A DNA stretch of 64,000 nucleotides from the NCBI GenBank assembly GCA_013177795.1, contig JABLXY010000003.1, positions 765,578 to 829,577 of the forward strand. The letters are read 5' to 3'. The translations under genes and the position numbers were made by a program. This DNA is from Syntrophaceae bacterium (GTDB lineage Bacteria > Desulfobacterota > Syntrophia > Syntrophales > UBA2192). Shown here in pieces: positions 20,006 through 28,142 of this stretch (positions within the stretch are counted from its first letter, which is position 1; every line of letters starts with the position of its first letter). Below the pieces are notes generated by a model. It saw nothing but the letters and a program-made list of their open reading frames with translations, did no database searches and was not told the DNA's origin.

Positions 20006-20479
20006 ATGGACGTACGATTCATCAACCCGTTCCTCAACGGGACCGTGCAGGTCCTGAAGACGATGGCCTTCGTGGAGCCCAAGGCGGGCAAGCCCTTCCT
20101 CAAGAAGGACAGCCTCGCCCGCGGCGACGTCTCGGGCATCATCGGCCTGACCGGCGCGGCCCGGGGTTCGCTGGCGCTGAGCTTCAGCGAGGGCTGCATC
20201 CTGAAGGTCGTTTCCAACATGCTCGGCGAGGAGATCAAGACCCTCAACGGCGACATCAAGGACGCCGTGGGCGAGATCACCAACATGGTCTCCGGCGCGG
20301 CCCGCAAGGAGCTCGAGACCCTCGGGTTCAACATCACGGCGGCCATCCCGACCGTCGTGGCCGGCAAGGACCACTCGATCAGCCACGTGCTCGGGGGGCC
20401 GAGCATCATCATCCCCTTCGAGACCCCGCATGGGCCCTTCGTGGTCGACATCTGCATCAACGGCGTCGAGGGGAAGTAA
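20006..20479 (+). CDS. CheX-type CheY-P phosphatase
   Basis: This is a 157-residue protein with the CheX layout: FINPFLNGTVQVLKTMA at the start, and the active helix with Glu and Asn in DAVGEITNMVSGAARKEL, followed by GPFVVDICING strands. Family knowledge says the E/N pair places water for CheY-P hydrolysis. It is the last gene of the chemotaxis operon and is followed by a strong terminator at 20598. It is more typical than the paralogue at 15718. Confidence 0.88.
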   Translation: MDVRFINPFLNGTVQVLKTMAFVEPKAGKPFLKKDSLARGDVSGIIGLTGAARGSLALSFSEGCILKVVSNMLGEEIKTLNGDIKDAVGEITNMVSGAARKELETLGFNITAAIPTVVAGKDHSISHVLGGPSIIIPFETPHGPFVVDICINGVEGK

Positions 20480-20548
20480 ACGCCGGTCGGTCTCTCCGGA
20501 GCCTTGCGGCGGCCGGCAACGTAGCTTCAGCATCCGATTGCTGAGTGC

Positions 20549-20588
20549 GAAGTTCAGAAGTTGAGAAGTCAGGAAGCTCGGAAACCGA
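20549..20588. repeat. 8-bp-period purine tract before terminator
   Basis: Five units in exact 8-bp phase (gaagttca, gaagttga, gaagtcag, gaagctcg, gaaaccga) end ten bases before a perfect terminator hairpin. The core gaagttgagaagtcagga recurs on the other strand at 34065-34082. Confidence 0.75.
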
Positions 20589-20597
20589 AATGGAAAA

Positions 20598-20630
20598 GGG
20601 CTTGCCGTCCGGCAAGCCCTTCGTCTTTTC
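20598..20630 (+). terminator. Terminator of the chemotaxis operon
   Basis: GGGCTTGCC (20598-20606), loop GTCC, and GGCAAGCCC (20611-20619) form a perfect 9-bp stem followed by TTCGTCTTTT. On the other strand the hairpin is followed by TTTTCC, so it can also serve the convergent lipoprotein gene. Confidence 0.9.
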
Positions 20631-20659
20631 CTGACTTCTGCTCTTCCTGTCTTCCTTCT

Positions 20660-21622
20660 TTATCGCGTGACCTGGTACTTCCGCACGATCTCCCGGAAGG
20701 CGGCGAGCTGCTGCTCGTCCATCTCGAAGGTGTAACGGTTGCCGCCCTTGAAGGTCACCGTGATCGAACCCGATTTTGCCAGCTTTGCGATCTTGTCGTC
20801 CTCGGCGATCTCGTTGTCGGACCACTCGATGACCCCGCCCGAATCGATCATGGACTGCTTCTGCGGGTAGATCGTGTCGATCGTCAGCTTCGTGCCGTTG
20901 TGGCCCTGCAGGGTGACGGACTCGTAGGAGAGGTACTCCGGGGCCTGGTATCTTGTCCTCACCTTGAAGAACTTCTTGCCCGTGTAGCGCTGGACAAAGT
21001 AGAGCTCCACGGTGAACTTCCGGTCCTCCCCGACGCTCTGCGTGAGCGGCCGGGTCGAGCGGTACACCTTCCACGACTTGATCGGGTCGTCCTCGATGAG
21101 GATGTGCCGGTTGATCTCCCGCTGGGCCTCGAGTTCGGCCTCGAGTTCCTGCCGCAGCTCCTCGCGCAGCCCCTGGAGCCTTTCGCCGAGATCCTTCGTC
21201 AGGAAGGCCGCCTTCGTTTCCCGGTCGATCAGCTCGATCCTGGCCCGAAGGTCCCTCGTCGATTCGACGGATTTCACGATCCTCTGGAAGTTGTTCAGGG
21301 CGAGGTTTCGGATCTCGGAGATCTTCTCCCCCGCCGCGGCGGCGTGCCGGCTCGTCGGGAAGCGGTCGACGAGGGTCTGGAATTTCTCCAGGGCATCGCC
21401 GTATCGCTTCTCCTCGTAAAGGCTCATGCCCGTCTTGTAGTAGAAGTCCGAGAGGTCCTTGAGCTGTTTCAGCTCCTCGGCGAGGGTTTGGTTCTGCTGG
21501 CGCGTAAGCAGCAGCTCCTTGTTGAGCCTGTCGTTTTCAATCTGCAAGTCCTCGAATTTCTTGTAAGAAACACATCCCGGCACCAGCAGTGCGCAGGTCA
21601 GAAGAAGGAGAATGCGATACAT
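20660..21622 (-). CDS. Outer-membrane-type lipoprotein with coiled coil and TPR-like repeat
   Basis: This is a 320-residue protein with a lipoprotein signal peptide (ILLLLTCALLVPGC, Cys17). After acylation comes a coiled coil (~20-55) and a TPR-like unit typical of YbgF/BamD proteins (MSLYEEKRYGDALEKFQTLV, DRFPTSRHAAAAGEKI). A second helical stretch (~120-170) leads to a C-terminal beta-rich region (~180-320; FKVRTRYQAPEYLSYESVTL) that I cannot place. It probably acts at the cell envelope. A good sigma-70-like promoter lies upstream at 21695-21723. Confidence 0.8.
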   Translation of the reverse strand: MYRILLLLTCALLVPGCVSYKKFEDLQIENDRLNKELLLTRQQNQTLAEELKQLKDLSDFYYKTGMSLYEEKRYGDALEKFQTLVDRFPTSRHAAAAGEKISEIRNLALNNFQRIVKSVESTRDLRARIELIDRETKAAFLTKDLGERLQGLREELRQELEAELEAQREINRHILIEDDPIKSWKVYRSTRPLTQSVGEDRKFTVELYFVQRYTGKKFFKVRTRYQAPEYLSYESVTLQGHNGTKLTIDTIYPQKQSMIDSGGVIEWSDNEIAEDDKIAKLAKSGSITVTFKGGNRYTFEMDEQQLAAFREIVRKYQVTR

Positions 21623-21694
21623 AGGGGCTCCAGAAAACCATCAGAGACCGTCCACAAGAAAGATAAACAATGCAACAATCGTTATAATGGATGC

Positions 21695-21723
21695 ACTATA
21701 ATGACATTGGAGGCGATTATCAA
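21695..21723 (-). promoter_or_regulatory. Promoter of the 20660-21622 lipoprotein gene
   Basis: Read on the minus strand, TTGATA (21723-21718), a 17-bp spacer and TATAGT (21700-21695) give a good sigma-70 match about 75 bases before the start codon. Confidence 0.55.
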
Positions 21724-21828
21724 TGGGTTTTCGGTGTGCATTTGCCATGCCGGGCGTTGCGACGGGTGCATTCCCGTTCTCACGGGCGGTGGGCCCGGGG
21801 ATGAAAAAATTGTGAAAACCGAAAAAGC

Positions 21829-21853
21829 TTGATATATCCTAAACATATATCAA
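21829..21853. promoter_or_regulatory. Palindromic operator candidate upstream of rubrerythrin
   Basis: TTGATATAT and ATATATCAA (9-bp perfect arms) are separated by CCTAAAC, about 80 bases before the rubrerythrin start. The position and AT-rich symmetry suit a redox or peroxide regulator site, but I cannot assign the regulator. The gap 21623-21933 holds this site, the divergent promoter at 21695 and no gene. Confidence 0.5.
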
Positions 21854-21933
21854 TGACATGAGGGGGCGCGGCTGCGTGTCCCCTTCGACGTTCGTGAATG
21901 AGGCCGAAAAAAAATTTCGAAAAGGAGGAATAT

Positions 21934-22428
21934 ATGTCGAAGACGAAGAAAAACCTGGAAGACGCCTTCGCGGGTGAGTCGCAGGCCAACCGCAAGTATC
22001 TCGCCTTCGCGAAGAAGGCCGAGGCGGAAGGGTTCAAGCAGGCCGCAAAGCTGTTCAGAGCCGCCGCCGAGGCGGAAACGGTGCACGCCCATGCCCATCT
22101 GCGCGAACTGGGCGGGATCCGCTCCACGAGGGAGAACCTCGAGGAGGCCATCAACGGCGAGTCCTACGAGTTCCAGAAGATGTACCCCCAAATGATCGCC
22201 GATGCGAAGACCGAGGGTGCATCGGGTGCCCTGCGGAGCTTCGAGTTCGCCAACGCCGTCGAGAAGATCCATGCGGGGCTCTACAGGAAGATGCTCGAAA
22301 ACCTGGGCAAGACGCCCGACACGGACTACTGGGTCTGTCAGGTATGCGGGATGACCGTGGAGGGTGAAGCGCCTGACAAGTGTCCCGTGTGCGGGGCCAA
22401 CAAGCAGATGTTCAAGAGGGTCGACTGA
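21934..22428 (+). CDS. Rubrerythrin (peroxidase)
   Basis: This is a 165-residue protein with AAGGAGG six bases before ATG 21934. The ferritin-like di-iron domain (1-~130) shows AFAGESQANRKYLAFAKKAE, the E..H site in AEAETVHAHAH and the second in AVEKIHAGLYRK. A C-terminal rubredoxin-like FeS4 site (WVCQVCGMTVEGEAPDKCPV, with CPVCG) completes the enzyme. Rubrerythrins reduce hydrogen peroxide in anaerobes. The gene stands alone between a palindromic operator candidate and its own terminator. Confidence 0.96.
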   Translation: MSKTKKNLEDAFAGESQANRKYLAFAKKAEAEGFKQAAKLFRAAAEAETVHAHAHLRELGGIRSTRENLEEAINGESYEFQKMYPQMIADAKTEGASGALRSFEFANAVEKIHAGLYRKMLENLGKTPDTDYWVCQVCGMTVEGEAPDKCPVCGANKQMFKRVD

Positions 22429-22440
22429 AAACAGGCAAAA

Positions 22441-22470
22441 GGGCGGCCGCCCGGCCGCCCTTTCCGTTTC
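22441..22470 (+). terminator. Terminator after rubrerythrin
   Basis: GGGCGGCC, loop GCCC and GGCCGCCC form an 8-bp GC stem (22441-22460) followed by TTTCCGTTTC. Confidence 0.85.
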
Positions 22471-22614
22471 CGCCGCGCACTGCCGTACCCTTCCTTTTTC
22501 CCCGTATCGTGCTTATGTTATCGCCAATCGGCTGCCTGATTTTGGGCTTGACTTGGCAGGCCTGTTGTGAAAAAAGCCCTTCGAAACTATGCAGCCGCTC
22601 TCGAGGAGAACGGG

Positions 22615-23553
22615 ATGGGCACCAGAGACACCTCCACCATCGATCAGAAGCGAACCCTGCTGGCCGTGTGGTTCCAGGCGGCACGGCCCTTTTCCCTGAC
22701 GGCGTCCGTCCTGCCCGTGGTCATCGGCGCCGTGCTGGCCGCCTCCGCCGAGGGACCGGTCGACTGGCCCCTCTTTCCCCTGATCGTCGCCTGCTCGCTG
22801 CTTTTCCACGTCGGGACGAACATGGTGAGCGACTATTTCGATTACCGCCGCGGGGTCGACCGGGATGAGACGCTCGGCGGCAGCCGGGTCCTCTTCGAGG
22901 GTCAGATCACCCCGAAGCAGCTTCTCACGGCGGGCATCCTCCTGTTTGCCGTCGGCTTTTCCCTCGGCCTGCTGCTCGTCGCGGTGCGGGGCTGGCCCAT
23001 CTTCGTCCTGGGCGTCATCGGGCTTCTCGGGGGCTGGTTCTACACGGGCGGCCCCGTCGGCTACAAGTACGTGGCCCTGGGCGACATTCTGGTGTTCATC
23101 CTCATGGGCCCCCTGATGGTCATCGGTTCCTATTTTGCCCTGACGGGCGGCTTCAGCCTGACGGTGTTCTACGCGTCCCTCCCCGTGGGCTGCCTCGTTG
23201 CCGCCATCCTGCACGCCAACAACCTCCGGGACATCCCCTACGATGCCGAGGCGAACATCCGGACCATGGCCATGGTGCTCGGTGTGCCGGCTGCAAAGGC
23301 CGTCTACGCGGGGCTCGTTGCGGGGGCCTACCTCGTGGTGGCCGTGATGGTGCTGGCAGGGCTCGTCACCCCGCTGGCGCTGGTGGTCTCGCTGACGCTT
23401 CCCCTGGCGGTGAGGAACGTAAGGGCCGTCGCGGCAAGCGTCCCGGGCAGGCCCGATTCCATCGCCACGGGGGACGTCATGTCGGCCCAGCTTCACCTGG
23501 CTTTCTGCACGCTCTTCGGGCTGGCCATTTTCGCCGGAACCTTCCTGCGATGA
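22615..23553 (+). CDS. menA: 1,4-dihydroxy-2-naphthoate polyprenyltransferase (MenA, UbiA family)
   Basis: The protein has 312 residues. ATG 22615 is chosen because GAGGAG lies six bases upstream; the frame also opens at GTG 22567. Eight or nine hydrophobic segments are visible. The two Asp-rich prenyl-diphosphate motifs of UbiA proteins are NMVSDYFDYRRGVD and NNLRDIPYDAEANIRT. WFQAARPFSLTASVLPVVIG at the start is typical for MenA. It makes demethylmenaquinone, so the cell probably uses menaquinone for electron transfer. Its stop overlaps the next gene's start. Confidence 0.88.
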   Translation: MGTRDTSTIDQKRTLLAVWFQAARPFSLTASVLPVVIGAVLAASAEGPVDWPLFPLIVACSLLFHVGTNMVSDYFDYRRGVDRDETLGGSRVLFEGQITPKQLLTAGILLFAVGFSLGLLLVAVRGWPIFVLGVIGLLGGWFYTGGPVGYKYVALGDILVFILMGPLMVIGSYFALTGGFSLTVFYASLPVGCLVAAILHANNLRDIPYDAEANIRTMAMVLGVPAAKAVYAGLVAGAYLVVAVMVLAGLVTPLALVVSLTLPLAVRNVRAVAASVPGRPDSIATGDVMSAQLHLAFCTLFGLAIFAGTFLR

Positions 23554-24167
23554 CACCCGTTGTCCGGCTCTGCGCCCTGGCCGCGTTCTTCTGGTTCCTC
23601 ATGTTCTCGCCGTGGACGGCGCCGCGGCTCAATTTCTGGCTCGTCATGGCCGCGGCGACGGCCGTCCTGTCCGCGGCGGGGCTGTGGCTGCAGAGAGAGC
23701 GCCTCCGCGAGATCTACGCATTCAGGCCCGCCCACGTCCTCATCGGGATCGTGTCGGCCCTGCTCCTGTACGCCGTCTTCTGGGTCGGCAATCTCGTCTC
23801 GACGCAAATCTTCCATTTCGCCAGGCCCGAGATCGCGGATATCTACAGCACCCGGGCGCAGGCATCCCCGCTCGTCATCGGGCTGCTGCTGCTTTTCTGG
23901 GTGGGGCCCGCCGAGGAGGTCTTCTGGCGCGGGTTCGTGCAGGAGCGGCTCTACGCGAAGTACGGTCGTGCGGGCGGCTACATCGTCGCTTCCCTGGTCT
24001 ACGCGGGCATCCACGTCTTCGGGTTCAACTTCATGCTCTTCATGGCGTCGCTGATCTGCGGGCTGTTCTGGGGGGCGATGTACCTGACGTACCGGTCGGT
24101 GTGGCCGGGCCTCATCTCGCATGCGGTCTGGGACGTGCTGATCTTCGTGGTGATTCCCGTGCAGTGA
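23550..24167 (+). CDS. CPBP-family intramembrane protease (CAAX-like)
   Basis: This is a 205-residue membrane protein with about six hydrophobic helices. Motif 1 is AEEVFWRGF (EExxxR), motif 2 is the His in YAGIHVFGFN, and motif 3 is the late ISHAVWD. These are the catalytic residues of the CPBP (Abi/CAAX protease) family. Its ATG overlaps the menA stop by four bases (ATGA), so the two are translationally coupled; a link to prenylated substrates is tempting but unproven. Confidence 0.88.
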   Translation: MTPVVRLCALAAFFWFLMFSPWTAPRLNFWLVMAAATAVLSAAGLWLQRERLREIYAFRPAHVLIGIVSALLLYAVFWVGNLVSTQIFHFARPEIADIYSTRAQASPLVIGLLLLFWVGPAEEVFWRGFVQERLYAKYGRAGGYIVASLVYAGIHVFGFNFMLFMASLICGLFWGAMYLTYRSVWPGLISHAVWDVLIFVVIPVQ

Positions 24168-24174
24168 TTGGGGG

Positions 24175-25359
24175 TCACCGTCCGCTTGCCCTTTCACCCT
24201 CCTGCCTGTAACGCAGGCTCAGCGCAAGCAGAAGGCCGATCACGGGCAAGGCCATCACGGCCTGAAGGGCCGCGGGGACACCGAAGTGGTCCGCGACGAC
24301 GCCCAGCAGTGTCACGCAGATGCCCCCCGTGCCGATGGCGAACCCCGCCATGAGACCCGATGCAACCCCCAGGCCCTGCGGGATCAGGTGCTGGGCCATG
24401 ACGATGGTCACCGAAAACGTGGAGATGAGGACCATGCCCAGAAGGCCGAGGACCGCGAAGAGCAGAACCCCCTGCGTGACGAAGAACAGGGGCATGAGCA
24501 GGGAAGACAGCAGCATGGAGAGCACGAGGTAGCGCTTGTGCCCCCAGCGGTCGGCAAGCGGCGCCCCGGCCAGCGTTCCGACCGCCCCGCCCGCGAGAAA
24601 CGTCGTGACGAGGGTCCCGGCCTGCAGGATGTCGCCTTTGAGGTGATCGATGAAGTAGAAGGGGATGTAGGTCAGCAGGCCGACCTGGATCCACGAGCGC
24701 ATCACGACGACACCGATGAGCACGCAGAGCGACAGCCACTGCGCCGCCCCGGGCCCGGCCTGCCGGGCTGCCGAGGCGGCGGGGGCCCCGGGGCGGGGGA
24801 TGACGATCATGTGCCAGGACAGCAGGATCGTCACGGCGAAGAGCACCGCGGGCGCCGCCAGCACGGGAAGGCTCTCGAAGCCCCAGCTCCGGACCACGAA
24901 GAGCGCCAGCAGGGGGCCGATGGCGAAGCCCAGGTTGCCCCCGACGGAGAAGATGGACATCCCGGTGACTCTCCTTTCGCCCGTGAAGAAGTGCGCCGTC
25001 CGGAACCCCTCGGGGTGGTATGCGGCGATCCCCATGCCGCTCAGGACGACAAGCGGCAGCACGAGGGCGAAGCTCGACGGCAGCGCGAGCATCGAGAATC
25101 CCGCTCCCGCGCAGAGGCAGCCCAGCGGCAGAAACAGGGGCTTTTCCTTGCGGTCCGAGATGTAGCCGAACAGGGGCTGGATGATCGAGGACGTGAGCGT
25201 GCCTACCAGTAGGATCGTTCCCGTGGCCGTGTAGGAGAGCAGGAGCTTTGCCTTGAGGAACGGCAGGATGACGGGCAGCGCCCCCTGGTAGAGGTCCGTC
25301 ACGAGGTGACCCGAGGAGAGAAGAAGCAGGACTTTGAGGTTGAACTTGTTCGATGACAA
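24175..25359 (-). CDS. MFS transporter, fosmidomycin-resistance (Fsr)-like
   Basis: This is a 394-residue protein with 12 predicted membrane helices. The start LLLLSSGHLVTDLYQGALPV and the loop FGYISDRKEKPLFLPLG are characteristic of the Fsr-type drug/proton antiporters, as is AAYHPEGFRTAHFFTGERRV. The start codon is TTG (25359) with AAGGGGA upstream; no better in-frame ATG exists. It converges on the CPBP gene with a 7-bp gap. The substrate is unknown. Confidence 0.87.
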   Translation of the reverse strand: MSSNKFNLKVLLLLSSGHLVTDLYQGALPVILPFLKAKLLLSYTATGTILLVGTLTSSIIQPLFGYISDRKEKPLFLPLGCLCAGAGFSMLALPSSFALVLPLVVLSGMGIAAYHPEGFRTAHFFTGERRVTGMSIFSVGGNLGFAIGPLLALFVVRSWGFESLPVLAAPAVLFAVTILLSWHMIVIPRPGAPAASAARQAGPGAAQWLSLCVLIGVVVMRSWIQVGLLTYIPFYFIDHLKGDILQAGTLVTTFLAGGAVGTLAGAPLADRWGHKRYLVLSMLLSSLLMPLFFVTQGVLLFAVLGLLGMVLISTFSVTIVMAQHLIPQGLGVASGLMAGFAIGTGGICVTLLGVVADHFGVPAALQAVMALPVIGLLLALSLRYRQEGERASGR

Positions 25360-25538
25360 ACGGATGAGTTCCCCTTATCCCGGTGAACGGGATGCCTGGC
25401 CGGGATGCTCTCACACCGGCCGCCGCAAGTCAAGCCGCGGGAATCCAGGACGTGGCATGGAATTTGCTCAACAGCAGTGGGGGGCCGATCCGTCGGAGTG
25501 CCGAGACGGGATAAAAGACACAGCCTCGTGAGGATGAA

Positions 25539-26201
25539 ATGGACAGCAAGACCAGGCCCGGCAGCGAAAAGACCCTGGGTCAGATCCTTGTCGACAAAGG
25601 CATCATCAGCCGGGAGCAGCTGGAGCGCGCCCTGCGGGTCAAGGCCGAGCAGCCGGGGAAGTACCTGGGCGAGATCCTCTTCGAGATGGGGGTTTCGCAG
25701 GAGAAGATCAACCGGGCCCTCTACTACTCCAACAAGCGCAAGACGATCGGCGAAATCCTCGTGGATCAGAAGCTCATCACCCCCGAGCAGCTCGAGGAGG
25801 CCCTCTCGAAGCAGAAAAAGATCAAGGAAAAGTGGGGCCACACGAGGCCCCTGGGGCTGCTGCTCATCGAGCTGGGGTACATCAACAGCCGCGGCTACCT
25901 GACGGCCCTGTCCAAGCACTTCAACATGCCCATCCTGTCCCTGAAGGACTACCAGCCCAACCCCCAGCTCCAGAAGGTCATCGGCGAGCGCTACGCCATG
26001 GAGCGCAAGATCATCGTGCTGGAGAACAGCGCCAAGACGATTAAGCTCGTCCTGGCCGAGCCCTCGACGCAGATTCAGGAGGAGCTGCAGAAGGCGATTC
26101 CCCCCGGGAAGTCGGTCGAGTATTACCTTGCGAGCTACGGCGAGATCGACGACGGCCTGCGCCGGGTCGCCGATCCCTTCAGCTTCACGCAGTACCGGTG
26201 A
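25539..26201 (+). CDS. Stand-alone GspE-N / MshEN-like repeat protein
   Basis: This is a 220-residue protein with GAGG five bases before the ATG. It has four repeats of ~27 residues near 12, 42, 69 and 104: TLGQILVDKGIISREQLERA, YLGEILFEMGVSQEKINRA, TIGEILVDQKLITPEQLEEA and PLGLLLIELGYINSRGYLTA. Then ~130-200 is a T2SSE-N-like strand/helix region (KIIVLENSAKTIKLVLAEPS). This is the N-terminal part of GspE/PilB ATPases without the motor. MshEN repeats of this kind bind c-di-GMP, but the R(L)G arginine is not conserved here. It may be an adaptor or nucleotide sensor, and it is related to the CheA insert at 17318. Confidence 0.82.
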   Translation: MDSKTRPGSEKTLGQILVDKGIISREQLERALRVKAEQPGKYLGEILFEMGVSQEKINRALYYSNKRKTIGEILVDQKLITPEQLEEALSKQKKIKEKWGHTRPLGLLLIELGYINSRGYLTALSKHFNMPILSLKDYQPNPQLQKVIGERYAMERKIIVLENSAKTIKLVLAEPSTQIQEELQKAIPPGKSVEYYLASYGEIDDGLRRVADPFSFTQYR

Positions 26202-26209
26202 TACAGCGT

Positions 26210-26249
26210 TGAGGGTCGAGGACCGAGGGTAGAGGCAAGAAGGAAGAAA
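26210..26249. repeat. 8-bp-phased purine tract before terminator
   Basis: gttgagggtcgaggaccgag and its continuation form purine units with rough 8-bp phase (gagggtcg, aggaccga, gggtagag, gcaagaag, gaagaaag) ending directly at a terminator stem. Degenerate compared with 20549 and 62016. Confidence 0.5.
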
Positions 26250-26285
26250 GAGGGACCGGGGAAAAGATCCCCGGTCCCTCTTTGC
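26250..26285 (+). terminator. Terminator after the GspE-N-like gene
   Basis: GAGGGACCGGGG (26250-26261) and CCCCGGTCCCTC (26269-26280) form a perfect 12-bp stem with a 7-base loop, followed by TTTG. Confidence 0.8.
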
Positions 26286-26373
26286 TGTCAGATCCGTTTA
26301 CTACGCCCCGCTGCCCTCACTCCTTGCGCCGTCCGTGCCCTGCCCTGCGCGCTCTGCGGTGCACGCCCGTTCC

Positions 26374-27078
26374 TCACGCGCCCGCCGTCGGGGGCCCCCC
26401 TTCGTATTTCGCCGCCCGCTCCCGGATCTTCTCCAGCCATTTCTCGCGGTAGAGGTAGGCGACGAACAGGCAGCAGCCCGTGACGGCAAGCAGGCCGGCC
26501 ATGGGCCAGAACTGGTTGTTGCGGGCGAAGCTCCCGAACACGGAGAGCATGATGGTGCCGAAGAGCCGGCCCACGGTGGAGATGACGAGAAAGGTCGCGG
26601 TCCGCATGTGGGACAGGCCGAGGATGTAGCACAGGTAGTCCTTCGGGAAGCCCGGGATCAGGAAGAGAAAGAAGGCGATGAAGACCCCCTTGTGTTCGAT
26701 GACGTAGTCGTACTTGCGAAGGGTCTCCGGCTTGACGACCCTTTCCACCAGGGGCAGGCCGAAGATGCGGGCGAGCAGGAAGGCGAGCCAGGAGCCGATC
26801 GTCAGCCCGATCGTCGAGTAGACGGTTCCCAGGACGGGGCCGTACAGGTACCCCCCGATGAACCCGCTCACCTCGCCGGGAAACGGCGCGAAGACCACCT
26901 GGAGGATCTGCAGCGCGATGAAGACAAACACGTCGTAAGGGTCGTACGACGTGATCATGGCCACGGCGCGCTCGCGGTCGTAAAAATACACGTGGAGGTC
27001 GTTGCGGATGAAGACGTAGGCCCCGACGGCGAAAAAGGCGACGAGGGCCAGGGCGCTCAGCAGGTAGTGTCGCTTCAT
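26374..27078 (-). CDS. TVP38/TMEM64 (DedA-like) membrane protein
   Basis: The protein has 234 residues from ATG 27078; the open frame extends far upstream without coding character. About six membrane segments are present. The SNARE-associated/DedA core is clear: FAPFPGEVSGFIGGYLYGPV, then TIGSWLAFLLARIFGLPLV, then FFLFLIPGFPKDYLCYILGL. Family members act as lipid scramblases or small-molecule permeases; the substrate here is unknown. It lies 215 bp downstream of the cNMP-binding gene on the same strand. Confidence 0.88.
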   Translation of the reverse strand: MKRHYLLSALALVAFFAVGAYVFIRNDLHVYFYDRERAVAMITSYDPYDVFVFIALQILQVVFAPFPGEVSGFIGGYLYGPVLGTVYSTIGLTIGSWLAFLLARIFGLPLVERVVKPETLRKYDYVIEHKGVFIAFFLFLIPGFPKDYLCYILGLSHMRTATFLVISTVGRLFGTIMLSVFGSFARNNQFWPMAGLLAVTGCCLFVAYLYREKWLEKIRERAAKYEGGPPTAGA

Positions 27079-27293
27079 GGTTTTCAGGGCATCGCGCAGA
27101 CGGGGCCGTGGTCCGTCCCGCGAGCGATTCTTCTTACCAGAGAACGGCGGAGAACACAAACGGCAATCGCCCCCGGCCGTCCCGTTCCGCTGGGGGATGC
27201 ACAGTGCCGGCGCAGGGGGTGATGGAATTCGGGGGTGAGTAAGAGGCAATCGCAGGGTGGGTGTCCCGGGTCCGATGTCCCGCCCGCACGGCG

Positions 27294-27809
27294 TCACGCC
27301 GACCCGACCGTGTCGGCGAGGCCCGTCGAGGACTTGAGCCGCTGCAGCTCGCCCCGGACCCGCGTCAGCTCGTCGCTCGTCTCCTTGAGCCGCCGTGCGA
27401 GGACCTCGGCCATGACCATGTAGTAGATGGCCGCGAAGGCCACCCGGTCCTCTTTCCTGAGGTTTTCCATGGCCGCCACGTCCGTGACGAGGCATACCGT
27501 CTCGTCGACGGCCGCCACCGACGAGGTCCGGGCGGAAACGGACAGGAGGCGCATCTCGCCGAAGACGTCGCCCGTGCGCGCGAGGACCTTGATCTCCACC
27601 CCGTTGCGGGTGACCCGGACCTTGCCCGAGACGATGAAGTAGATCCGATGGTCCGGCTCCTCCTCCCGGCAGATCGTCTCGCCGGGGGCGTATTTGAGGA
27701 TCTGGCTGCAGCTGAGAATCTTGCGAAGGTCCTTCTTGTCGAAGGCCTGGAGCTTCGGGATCTTCCGGAGCGCCTGGATGATCTCGCCGTTTCCCTCGAG
27801 GACCTGCAT
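27294..27809 (-). CDS. Cyclic-nucleotide-binding-domain protein
   Basis: This is a 171-residue protein. Residues ~12-125 are a cNMP-binding beta-roll (KIPKLQAFDKKDLRKILSCS, YFIVSGKVRVTRNGVEIKV, TGDVFGEMRLLS, which is close to the GE.A phosphate-binding cassette). The tail ~125-171 is a coiled coil (ARRLKETSDELTRVRGELQR). There is no DNA-binding domain, so it is not a CRP-type regulator and may be a regulatory subunit. The missing Arg of the classic RxA cassette makes cAMP binding uncertain. Confidence 0.85.
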   Translation of the reverse strand: MQVLEGNGEIIQALRKIPKLQAFDKKDLRKILSCSQILKYAPGETICREEEPDHRIYFIVSGKVRVTRNGVEIKVLARTGDVFGEMRLLSVSARTSSVAAVDETVCLVTDVAAMENLRKEDRVAFAAIYYMVMAEVLARRLKETSDELTRVRGELQRLKSSTGLADTVGSA

Positions 27810-28029
27810 GGTCTTCCCGTATCGTCAGTTCTCGTGGACGCAAGGGCTGTCGTGCTGACAGATTTCATCCTTGCCATGATGATCATTATGAAAGATTCGT
27901 GCCAAACGCCGGGGCAGGGTCCGGCGGAAGGGCAGGAAGACCCGAACCCCGCATCACCTGTTTGTTTCATTGACTTCCCCGTGCGCATCGTCTACGTTGG
28001 AAAAACCTTTGATATCCATAGATTCATTC

Positions 28030-28123
28030 CCCCCTCCCCGCCCGCGGCAGGGGGTGAGGAGGGCCTTGCAATCAGGCACCCTCACAGTGATCCCCTCCCG
28101 TCGAGGGAAGGGAAACGTGAGGG
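28030..28123. repeat. REP-like palindromic intergenic element
   Basis: CCCTCAC (28079-28085) pairs with GTGAGGG (28117-28123), and CCCTCCC inside pairs with GGGAAGGG. A similar G/C-run palindrome lies just before (ccctccccgc...ggtgagg). The sequence resembles the interrupted palindrome around the IS at 48391-50160. It fills most of the 27810-28142 gap, where no gene is seen. Confidence 0.55.
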
Positions 28124-28142
28124 CCGTTTCCCGGGTGTCTTC

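Noticed and set aside
27261-28142. N-terminal extension of the ATP-grasp fusion
   Set aside because: It is antisense to the cNMP-binding gene and runs through a REP-like palindrome. The family start fits 28143.
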